From positions 1-64,000 of the forward strand of contig NZ_NEGZ01000010.1 in the NCBI RefSeq assembly GCF_002127585.1: a stretch of DNA of 64,000 bases, given 5' to 3'. The DNA comes from Janthinobacterium sp. GW458P (GTDB lineage: Bacteria; Pseudomonadota; Gammaproteobacteria; Burkholderiales; Burkholderiaceae_D). Of the stretch, positions 1 to 7,519 are shown in pieces; within the stretch, counting starts at the first letter, position 1; the number at the start of each line of letters is the position of its first letter. A program made the position numbers and the translations under genes. The notes under the pieces were generated by a model. The model was given only the letters and a program-made list of their open reading frames with translations. It ran no database searches and was not told the DNA's origin.

Positions 1-2148
1 CCCCTGGCCGCACCGGTGGCGGCCACGCCGACGCCGGCCCTGGCCAGCGCCCCTGCCGCCGCGCCGCCAGCCACGGCCGCCGCCGTCAACCTGGGCGCAC
101 AGCAGTTCAAGGATGCCTCGCCATCCAATGTGGAAGACGCGTATAACGCGCTGAAGACCTACCTGATGCTGAGCGACAAGTCGCGCGCCGAAGCGAGCCA
201 CCTGAATGACCAGCTGACCCGTTTCTGGCGTGTCTGGCTCGACAGCAACCGCGGCAGCATGCCGCGCGAGCAGATGATACGCAGCGCTGAACGCATGATT
301 TCGTTTTATCTGACGCAGATCAACGACCCGTCCTGGCCGAGGATCGACAGCAAGCTGGCGCTGGTCGACCAATCGCGCGACAGCCTGCGCCGCGTGGTGC
401 GGGGCATGCCGGCGCGCGAGCGCGTGTACGCCGACGTCAAGGCGCGCGCGGCCACGCGCTTCGCCTCGATGACGGTGGCGCGCATCGTCGGCGAGCAGGA
501 CAAGGAACTGGTGCTGGGCAGCTACGCCATCCCCGGCACCTTCACGCGCGACGCCTGGGAACAATTCATCCAGCAAGCCTTCCAGGAAGCGGCCAACCGC
601 GAACTGCAAAGCGCCGACTGGGTGCTGAAAACGGCCTCGAATGACGACCTGACCCTCGAAGGCAGCCCCGAGCAGATTCAGAAAGCGCTGGTCGAACTGT
701 ATAAAACGGACTACGCCAGGGAATGGCAGAAATTCATCCAGGGCGTCAGCATCCGCGAGTTGAACGGCTTCGACAATGCGGCGGCGGCCATGAACCGGCT
801 CGGCGACCCGCAAACCTCGCCGATCAACAAACTGATCGAAACGGTGTACAAGGAAACCTCGTGGGACAACCCGTCGCTGCTGGGCCAGGGCTTGCAGCGC
901 GCCCAGCGCGGCATGATGGGCTGGTTCAAGGAAACCATCCTGCGCCAGAAACCCTCCGGCATCAACGTCAACGTCGGCACGGGCGCGCCCGCCGCCGGCG
1001 CCTTGCCGATGGGACCGGTGGGCCGCGAGTTTTCCGGCGTCGCCCGCCTGGTGGTGACCAAGGACAAGGACGCTTCGCTGATGCGCGGCTACATGGAAGC
1101 GCTATCGAAGCTGCGCGCCCGCTTCAACCAGATCAAGAACCAGGGCGATACGGGCCCCGGCGCCAAGCAGTTCATGCAGCAAACGCTCGACGGTACCGGC
1201 TCGGAACTGGCCGATGCGCTCAAGTACGTGGATGAACAGATGCTGACCGGCATGACCGACGCGCAAAAACAGGCGATCCGGCCGCTGCTGGTACGCCCGC
1301 TGATGCAAACCTTCGCCGTCATCATCAAACCGACCGAGACGGAAATCAACAAGGTCTGGCTGGCGCAGGTGCTCGAACCATTCCAGAAGACCCTGGCGCC
1401 CAAGTATCCGTTCTCGCCCGGCTCCGGTAGCGAGGCCAGCAATGCAGACATCGGCCTCGTATTCGGACCGGAAGGCAGCATCGCCAAGTTCTTCAATACC
1501 ACCATCGGCCCGCTGGTAGTGCGCCGTGGCGACGCGCTCAGCGCCAAGACCTGGGCCAACATGGGCATCGGCCTGGCGCCGTCCGTGGTGGCCAGCTTCC
1601 CCGGCTGGATCGCGCCGCTCAGCGCCAACGGCGTGGCCACGGCAGCCGGCGCCGGCGAGGCGCAAACGCGTTTCGACCTGCAGGCGCAGGCCGCCAACGG
1701 CGCCACCGAGTACACGATCGAGATCGATGGCCAGGCGCTGCGCTGGCGCGGCCAGCCACAGCCCTGGGTCCATATGGTCTGGCCGAATCCGCAAGGCGCG
1801 CCCGGCGCGCGCATCAGCGCCATCATGCCGGAAGGCCGCACGATCGTGTTGCTCAACGAACCTGGGCATTTCGGTCTGAAGAAAATGATCGATTCGGCCA
1901 AGCGCAAGCGCAAGGATGGCGGCGTGTTTGAACTAAGCTGGGAAAACAGCGGCGTGACCGTGGCGGCCAACCTGAAGATCGTCGCCACGCCGGCGCCGGC
2001 CGCCGCGCCGAGCACCGCGTCGGGCGCTGCCGGCTTCCGCGGCCTGAAACTGCCGGAAAGCGTGGCCCAGAGTGTGCCTGCCGTCAACTCTCCCGTGCCG
2101 GCAGCCCCTGCCGGCGCCATCGCGGCCAATGCCGCCGTCACGCCATGA
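1..2148 (+). CDS. tssM: T6SS membrane-complex protein TssM (IcmF), 3' part
   Basis: The reading frame is open from base 1, so the 5' part lies outside the window; about 715 C-terminal residues are present against 1100-1300 for the family. TssM is the inner-membrane protein that, with TssL and TssJ, forms the trans-envelope channel of the T6SS. The segment seen corresponds to the periplasmic IcmF-related part; no transmembrane helix is visible in it. The C-terminus is rich in Ala and Pro. The stop overlaps the tagF start (ATGA), so the genes are probably translationally coupled. Identification rests on overall resemblance and on the tagF-ompA-tssA neighbours. Confidence 0.88.
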   Translation, partial: PLAAPVAATPTPALASAPAAAPPATAAAVNLGAQQFKDASPSNVEDAYNALKTYLMLSDKSRAEASHLNDQLTRFWRVWLDSNRGSMPREQMIRSAERMISFYLTQINDPSWPRIDSKLALVDQSRDSLRRVVRGMPARERVYADVKARAATRFASMTVARIVGEQDKELVLGSYAIPGTFTRDAWEQFIQQAFQEAANRELQSADWVLKTASNDDLTLEGSPEQIQKALVELYKTDYAREWQKFIQGVSIRELNGFDNAAAAMNRLGDPQTSPINKLIETVYKETSWDNPSLLGQGLQRAQRGMMGWFKETILRQKPSGINVNVGTGAPAAGALPMGPVGREFSGVARLVVTKDKDASLMRGYMEALSKLRARFNQIKNQGDTGPGAKQFMQQTLDGTGSELADALKYVDEQMLTGMTDAQKQAIRPLLVRPLMQTFAVIIKPTETEINKVWLAQVLEPFQKTLAPKYPFSPGSGSEASNADIGLVFGPEGSIAKFFNTTIGPLVVRRGDALSAKTWANMGIGLAPSVVASFPGWIAPLSANGVATAAGAGEAQTRFDLQAQAANGATEYTIEIDGQALRWRGQPQPWVHMVWPNPQGAPGARISAIMPEGRTIVLLNEPGHFGLKKMIDSAKRKRKDGGVFELSWENSGVTVAANLKIVATPAPAAAPSTASGAAGFRGLKLPESVAQSVPAVNSPVPAAPAGAIAANAAVTP

Positions 2149-3125
2149 ACCGCACCACTGCCACCCCCATCGGCTATTTCGGCAAGCTGCCCAGCCGCGG
2201 CGACTTCGTCAAGGCCAGCGACAACCCGGCCCTGCTGAAGATCCTCGACGACTGGCTGGCGCAGGCGATGGACCTGTTCAGCGCCGACGCGCGCTGGAAG
2301 CTGACCTACGATGCGCTGCCGCCCATGCATTTCGCCTTTATCGGCCCGCGCCGGGGGCGCGCCATCGCCGGCCATATCGCCGCCAGCAGCGATGCCTCGT
2401 CGCGCCGCTTCCCGTTCCTGATGATGAGCACCATGGAAGTGGACCAGCCGGCCGCGTTTGTCGCCAACTGTCCGCTGGTGCTGTCGCGCCTGTGGAACCG
2501 TTGCGAGGCGCTCAGCAAGGACATGCGCGGTCCCGATGCGGGCAGCGCGCTGCAGGCGGCCACGCATGCCAGCATCGACGTCGACCTGCGCGCCGCCGCC
2601 TATGAAGCCGCCTTCAACGATTTTCTCGACATGCAGACCGTGGGCGAACTCGACGCGCTGTTGGCGCCGACCGGCTTCACGGGCACGGTGCGGCAAGTGC
2701 TGCTGGCGCTGGGCCTGCTGCTGCAGCCGGTAATGGCCAGCAGTTCCAGCCGGCTGGAAAAAAGCCTGGAATTGCCGCTGCCGGCCGATCCGCTGTACCG
2801 CAACATGGTGGCGGCGTTCTGGATGCACCTGATCACGCCGTTCCTGGCGCGCGCCGATTTCGAGCTGGCGCTGTTCATCACCCGGCTGCGCGGCCGCCAG
2901 ACGCTGGTGCTGGGCTTTTCCGGCGCCTCGGCGCAGACCCTGCATGTGCTGATGAACCCGCAAGCGGCGCTCGACCACCATATCGCGTTCGATGACCTGG
3001 ACTGGGTCGAGGAACAGGTCGGCAGCGACTATGCGATCAAGAAAGTATCGACCTATCTGGCGCAAGCCAACCTCTCGCTCAAATCGGCGCGCGATTCCCT
3101 GCGCGCCGCCTTTATCGGAACCTGA
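2145..3125 (+). CDS. tagF: T6SS-associated protein TagF
   Basis: 326 residues beginning with the family's typical IGYFGKLPSRGDF block (about residues 9-21). TagF/ImpM proteins are cytoplasmic; in studied systems they act as post-translational repressors of T6SS firing, often in the threonine-phosphorylation pathway. The PpkA and PppA partners of that pathway are not in this window. The start codon overlaps the tssM stop by 4 bases and the stop is 2 bases before the next gene, so this is one operon with tssM, the OmpA-domain gene and tssA. Confidence 0.85.
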   Translation: MNRTTATPIGYFGKLPSRGDFVKASDNPALLKILDDWLAQAMDLFSADARWKLTYDALPPMHFAFIGPRRGRAIAGHIAASSDASSRRFPFLMMSTMEVDQPAAFVANCPLVLSRLWNRCEALSKDMRGPDAGSALQAATHASIDVDLRAAAYEAAFNDFLDMQTVGELDALLAPTGFTGTVRQVLLALGLLLQPVMASSSSRLEKSLELPLPADPLYRNMVAAFWMHLITPFLARADFELALFITRLRGRQTLVLGFSGASAQTLHVLMNPQAALDHHIAFDDLDWVEEQVGSDYAIKKVSTYLAQANLSLKSARDSLRAAFIGT

Positions 3126-3127
3126 CC

Positions 3128-3946
3128 ATGCGCGTATCCCGGATTGTTCTCCTCCTCGGCGTGGCGCTGAGCGCCATACCCGCTTCAGCGCAAGTGCCGG
3201 CGCCTGTACCCGCGCCAGCCTCCATCTCGATACCCATGGCCGCCACGCCGCAGCCAGGCCAAGTGCTGGCCAGCGGCACCGTGCCCGACGAAGCAAGCAA
3301 GGCCGCCGTGCTGGCGCGCCTGCGCGACCTGTATGGCGCCGACAAGGTGGTCGACCAGATCGCGGTGGGCCAGGTGGTGCTGCCCGCCAATTGGAACGCC
3401 TATGTGCAAAAGCTGCTGTCGCCCAACCTCAAGCAGATCAGCCGCGGCCAGCTGAAGATCGACGGCAGCGTCGTCAGCGTGCGCGGCGAAGTGGCCAACG
3501 AGGCGCAGCGGCAAAAGATCGCCAGCGATATCGCCACCAGCCTCAATCCCACATACACCGTCAACAACGGTTTGCGGGTGTCAGCCAGCGAGCAAGGCGT
3601 GCTCGACACCACCCTGGCCAACCGCACCATCGAATTTGAAAGCGGCAAGACCATGCTGACGCCATCGGGGCGCGCCATCCTCGATGAAATGGCGGCAGCC
3701 ATGCAAAAGCTGGCCGGACGTAAAGTGGAAATCATCGGCCATACCGACAACCAGGGCTTGCGCGCCAGTAACCAAAGCCTGAGCCAGGCTCGGGCCGAGG
3801 CCGTCAAATTCTACCTGGCATCAAAGGGCATCCACGGCGAACTGCTGACGGCCTCGGGCCAGGGCCCCGACCGGCCGATCGCCAGCAATGACACGGTGGA
3901 CGGGCGCGCCCGCAACCGGCGCATTGAATTTCGCATGGCGCAATAA
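3128..3946 (+). CDS. exported OmpA-domain protein linked to the T6SS
   Basis: 272 residues. An N-terminal Sec signal peptide (about residues 1-22, ending SAQ) is followed by a Pro-rich stretch, a BON-like segment (about 85-150) and a C-terminal OmpA/MotB peptidoglycan-binding domain (about 160-272) with the conserved IGHTDNQG and RARNRRIEF motifs. Because TssL here has no peptidoglycan-binding extension, this protein probably anchors the secretion machine to the cell wall, a role known for TagL-like proteins. It starts 2 bases after tagF and lies in the same operon. The signal peptide rather than a membrane anchor makes a soluble periplasmic or outer-membrane-associated location likely. Confidence 0.8.
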   Translation: MRVSRIVLLLGVALSAIPASAQVPAPVPAPASISIPMAATPQPGQVLASGTVPDEASKAAVLARLRDLYGADKVVDQIAVGQVVLPANWNAYVQKLLSPNLKQISRGQLKIDGSVVSVRGEVANEAQRQKIASDIATSLNPTYTVNNGLRVSASEQGVLDTTLANRTIEFESGKTMLTPSGRAILDEMAAAMQKLAGRKVEIIGHTDNQGLRASNQSLSQARAEAVKFYLASKGIHGELLTASGQGPDRPIASNDTVDGRARNRRIEFRMAQ

Positions 3947-3965
3947 CCATCTATCAGAGGAACAC

Positions 3966-5006
3966 ATGTTTTCAGCCGAACAGTTATTACTTCCGATCAG
4001 CAATGAACAACCGGCAGGCATGGACCTGGCGTTTTCGCCCGAACTCGACGCCATCACGTTGGCGCGCAAGTTCGACGACCCCTCGCTCGACCAGGGCGAA
4101 TGGGTCGCCGACCTCAAGGAAGCCGACTGGGACTTCGTCGTGCGCAGCTGCGCCGGCCTGCTTGCCGGCAGCAGCAAGGACCTGCGCCTGGCCGTCTGGC
4201 TGACCGAAGCAGGCGCCAAGCGCCACCACCTGCGCGGCATGGCCGAAGGCTTGCTGGTGCTGGCGGGGCTGTGCGAAAAATACTGGGACCGGGGCCTGTT
4301 CCCGGAAGCGGAAGACGGCGACCAGGAGCAGCGCATCGGCAACCTGAGCTGGATACTCTCGCGCATCCCGGCGCTGCTGCGCGAGGTGCCCGTCACGGGC
4401 GGCCCGGGCGGCGCCTTTTCCGCCATCGATTTCGAGACGGCGCGGCGCCAGGCCGGCATGGGCGATTCCACCAGGCAGCATGAGGGCGTCAAGTTGTCCG
4501 ACATGGAAGCGGCGCGGCGCAACAACTCGGCCGCTTTCTGCGCCAGCTTCGCCGTCGACGCGCAAGATTGCCTGGAAGCGCTGCGCAAGCTCGAAAGAGT
4601 CGTCGACGCCCGGCTGGGCAACGACAGCCCGGCCTTCTCCACCGCGCGCGAAGCCGTCGAAGCGATGCTGCGCGTGATGCCCGCCAATGTGGCGCCGGCC
4701 GCCGTCCCCGTCGCGGCGAGCGGCGCAACCGCTGCCGCAAGCGCGATGGCGCCGGCCATGCCGGCGATCCCGTCCGGCCCGCCCGGCGCCGTCACCACGC
4801 GCGCCCAGGCGATCGAGCAATTGCGCGCCGTGGCGCAGTTCTTCCGCCGCACCGAGCCGCACAGCCCCGTCTCGTATTTTGCCGACAAGGCCGCCAATGC
4901 CGCCGACCAGGACTTGCACAGCTGGCTGCGCTCGGTGGTCAAGGACGCCAGTTCGCTGGCGCATATCGAAGAGTTGCTGGGCGTTCAGCCGCCCGAGAAT
5001 GGCTGA
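3966..5006 (+). CDS. tssA: T6SS baseplate/cap protein TssA
   Basis: 346 residues with an ImpA-type N-terminal domain (about residues 8-130, containing DLEADWDF-like and LAVWLTEA blocks), an Ala-rich linker (about 240-275) and a short C-terminal helical domain. TssA helps assemble baseplate and tail sheath in the cytoplasm. The start chosen is the ATG at 3966 with AGAGGA just upstream; an in-frame ATG at 3888 lies inside the preceding gene and would give an unrelated N-terminus. It is the last gene of the tssM-tagF-ompA-tssA operon and is followed at once by a strong hairpin terminator. Confidence 0.85.
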   Translation: MFSAEQLLLPISNEQPAGMDLAFSPELDAITLARKFDDPSLDQGEWVADLKEADWDFVVRSCAGLLAGSSKDLRLAVWLTEAGAKRHHLRGMAEGLLVLAGLCEKYWDRGLFPEAEDGDQEQRIGNLSWILSRIPALLREVPVTGGPGGAFSAIDFETARRQAGMGDSTRQHEGVKLSDMEAARRNNSAAFCASFAVDAQDCLEALRKLERVVDARLGNDSPAFSTAREAVEAMLRVMPANVAPAAVPVAASGATAAASAMAPAMPAIPSGPPGAVTTRAQAIEQLRAVAQFFRRTEPHSPVSYFADKAANAADQDLHSWLRSVVKDASSLAHIEELLGVQPPENG

Positions 5007-5017
5007 AACCGCTGCTC

Positions 5018-5062
5018 ACACCCTGGCGGCGCGCCTGCTGCCGCCAGGGTGTTCGGGTTTTT
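5018..5062 (+). terminator. rho-independent terminator after tssA
   Basis: A 13-bp perfect stem (5018-5030 with 5040-5052, loop 5031-5039) is followed by TCGGG and a T run. It begins 12 bases after the tssA stop and closes the rightward T6SS operon. Confidence 0.85.
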
Positions 5063-5273
5063 GCCTGGCGCAGTCTTATTTCACATTTTCCCGGTCTTCC
5101 TCGCACCAGTGCTTTAACAGCCGCGCCTTCCACTCGGCCTCTGCATAGGCATATTTCAAATTGACTTTTTTGCAAAAAATAATCTATTGCCAGTTCTTCA
5201 AGATGCACATCCCATAGCCTGGCAACATTGCTGTGCCTGTTTTACAAAAACGCCTGAATTATTTTCACACCTT

Positions 5274-5774
5274 CTATTCCCATATTATTTCCAGTGGAAC
5301 GCCCGGCTCCAGTTCTGCCTCCTTGCCAGCAAGGGGATATTTTCGATGTCCCAGCAAATATTTTGTTACAAGTATCTTATAACTTCCATCATGAAGAAAA
5401 TGGACGACAAACCTGTCGGCATCGGAAGAATTGTAATGAGGGATAGCGACAGTCTTCTCCACCCGAACCGGCTTACCATTTTTTACAGTATGCATGACAA
5501 TCGCCGCTTTCATGCCTGGCGTCCATGTCGCTGGGATAGACAGGCAGCAGGTTTTTCCTCCACCGCCTTCACCTGGGCTCAGGTATCCAGCCTCGGCTGA
5601 AGATCCGTCTTCGAGTGTCACGATGTAGCCGCCAACCCCATGCTCGGTATGGTTATATGCAGTCATATTCACGTCAATCGTCATCGTTTCCTTGCTACAA
5701 GCCATATTTGAAAAGGCCACGAAAACACATAAAAACACATTGCGTAAATTTCTCGGAAATAGTCTTTTTGTCAT
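5274..5774 (-). CDS. DUF3304-like lipoprotein at the end of the T6SS effector operon
   Basis: 166 residues. The N-terminus is a short signal peptide ending at a Cys (FSNMACSK, Cys about residue 26), so export and lipidation are likely although the lipobox is imperfect. The mature part has the TAYNHTEHGVGGY and GGGGKTCC blocks that I associate with DUF3304 lipoproteins, which often sit beside T6SS lipase effectors. AGGAACT precedes the ATG. It lies 129 bases downstream of the ketosynthase-like gene and is the last leftward gene, convergent with tssA. An immunity or accessory role is inferred from context only. The gene is visibly more AT-rich than the T6SS core. Confidence 0.6.
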   Translation of the reverse strand: MTKRLFPRNLRNVFLCVFVAFSNMACSKETMTIDVNMTAYNHTEHGVGGYIVTLEDGSSAEAGYLSPGEGGGGKTCCLSIPATWTPGMKAAIVMHTVKNGKPVRVEKTVAIPHYNSSDADRFVVHFLHDGSYKILVTKYLLGHRKYPLAGKEAELEPGVPLEIIWE

Positions 5775-5903
5775 ATTAGTTCCTGAAATTCCCCGAGCGA
5801 ATACACCCTGAGGTTGAAATGAAAATCAAATCCGCCTTAGAAGTCAGCTGTCTATAGTGGTAGCCCCGCCTGCCAAACGGTCTGCCGTGGGCGCCCTTGC
5901 CGC

Positions 5904-7244
5904 TCAGGCTGGCATTACCACGACGCCAGCGCACTGTCCGCCCGTGGTGCCGAGCGCCAGCGCCGGCTTTTCACTGGCCAGTTCTACGGCCAGCGCAAGA
6001 TGGACCAGATCCGCTGCGATGCCGAAACTGCCTGCCGATTCCATGGGGCTCAGCCGCTGTTCCAACGGGTCGAGACCGGCCAGCACCTGCTGCATGGCGG
6101 CCACCACCGCCATGCTTGCGTGGGGCCGATGATCGGCGTCGCTGACGACATGCGCGATATCGGCGGCGTCCATGCCCGACGCCGTGATTGCAGCGGACAT
6201 CACGCTACGCACGGCGGCATGCGTCGCGGCGCCCTGCATGATGCTGACCGGTCCCAGTATTGCGGCATTTGCCCACACCTGCTCCGGGGCCCTGTCCGGG
6301 TTCCACAGCACGATGCCGCCCGCGCCTTCGGCAGGAATGTAGCCCTGCGGCGCGCTGTTGGAAAACACCTGCCCCAGCGCCAGCGCAGGCGCGAGTTCTT
6401 CGGGATCCAGCAAGCTGTCGGCACCGACGATGATGGTGCAGGCAACGCCAGGCTGGCCGATGCCGCTCTGCAGGCTCGACAGCACGCTGAAAAGATGGGC
6501 CTCGCCGGCCCGCATCGCCTGCAAGACATAGGCAATGTCACGCCAGGCCGACTGCTGCCAGGCCCTTGCAAAGACGGCGCCCTGCGCCTCGTCGCCGGAT
6601 ATCGCATCGGGCGCCAGCCAGTACACGCTCACCGGGCCATCTTCGCGGCGAACCAGGCTGCCTTGCTGCGCATGCAGGTCGTCAAGAATGGCGGCGAGCA
6701 TGGCCATGACGCGCGGCGCACGCAGGCGCGTGCCGGCGGCATGTCCCGTCGCAGCAAGATCGAGCGGATCGACGATGCCCGCATGGGCCGGGTAGCCGGA
6801 CGGGTGCAGGATGGCCTTGTCGGGCTTGAAGACCTGCTTGCGCGCCTTGCTGCCTTCGGCCGTTTCGGTCACGGCGCCATGCGGCGTCAAAGCACTCCAG
6901 GCGCCGATCCGCAAGCGCACGAGGGGCACGGGAAGCGCCGGCGCGACCTCTGGCGACGGCACGGAGCCTGACATACTTGCAGGCAAGGAGGGCACGGATT
7001 TTGGCGCAGCAAGAAATTGCAGGCCTGTCCAGCCTAGAAAGGCCAGCAGAACGGGCGGCGCGCAGAGCATCAGTATCGCGCCCCCGCCTGACAGATCCAG
7101 GCGCGATGGCGCCACGCTTGCCAGCAGGACAATCCAGGCAATGCCGACAATTGCCAGCACAAGTATCCACAAAACGATCCTGAACACCAGCCGACGGCGC
7201 GGACGGTGTACCGGCGGTGCTTGTGGCAAAGAAATATCGCTCAT
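5904..7244 (-). CDS. two-helix membrane protein with ketosynthase/thiolase-like domain, T6SS effector operon
   Basis: 446 residues. Two hydrophobic helices (about residues 21-45 and 55-80) are followed by a soluble region that resembles the thiolase/beta-ketoacyl-synthase fold: IIVGADSLL, then GYIPAEGAGGIVLW, and near the C-terminus GSFGIAADL and LGTTGGQCAGVVV. I see no nucleophilic Cys at the position expected ahead of VGADS, so it may be catalytically dead. Thiolase-like proteins are known companions of PAAR and DUF2169 effector modules. It starts 7 bases after the PAAR stop in the same operon. A chaperone or adaptor role is inference. Confidence 0.6.
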   Translation of the reverse strand: MSDISLPQAPPVHRPRRRLVFRIVLWILVLAIVGIAWIVLLASVAPSRLDLSGGGAILMLCAPPVLLAFLGWTGLQFLAAPKSVPSLPASMSGSVPSPEVAPALPVPLVRLRIGAWSALTPHGAVTETAEGSKARKQVFKPDKAILHPSGYPAHAGIVDPLDLAATGHAAGTRLRAPRVMAMLAAILDDLHAQQGSLVRREDGPVSVYWLAPDAISGDEAQGAVFARAWQQSAWRDIAYVLQAMRAGEAHLFSVLSSLQSGIGQPGVACTIIVGADSLLDPEELAPALALGQVFSNSAPQGYIPAEGAGGIVLWNPDRAPEQVWANAAILGPVSIMQGAATHAAVRSVMSAAITASGMDAADIAHVVSDADHRPHASMAVVAAMQQVLAGLDPLEQRLSPMESAGSFGIAADLVHLALAVELASEKPALALGTTGGQCAGVVVMPA

Positions 7245-7251
7245 GATGCGC

Positions 7252-7518
7252 CTACCCTATCGTGGCCACGGGCAGGCTGGCGATCAGCGCGCAGCCGCAA
7301 GCGCTTTTATGCCCATGCAGCGCCACCTTGCGCCCGCCGATACTGAGGACGGCGCTGCCTTCGATGATGGGATTGCTGCCATGGCCCGGCAGCGGGCACG
7401 CGACCATGTCGCCCACCCTGGCGATGCCGATGCCGCGGATCGTGTGCACGGGAGAGGCGCTTGCCACGACGCCACCGTGGGTCGTTTTGTCGCCGAGCCG
7501 GATGATTGCGAGCGCCAT
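7252..7518 (-). CDS. PAAR-domain spike tip protein
   Basis: 88 residues, essentially one PAAR domain: GDKTTHGG at residues 9-16, GDMVACPLPGHG at 36-47 and VALHGHKSACGC at 66-77. PAAR proteins cap the VgrG needle and bind a metal through His and Cys residues such as those seen here. The start is the ATG at 7518, one base after the stop of the Tle1 gene, so the effector and tip gene are almost certainly co-translated. This points to delivery of the lipase through this tip. Confidence 0.85.
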   Translation of the reverse strand: MALAIIRLGDKTTHGGVVASASPVHTIRGIGIARVGDMVACPLPGHGSNPIIEGSAVLSIGGRKVALHGHKSACGCALIASLPVATIG

Positions 7519-7519
7519 G

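Noticed and set aside
1089-3296. 735-codon open frame antisense to tssM and tagF
   Set aside because: High GC and codon bias keep the complementary frame open; no family resemblance and it opposes two recognisable genes.
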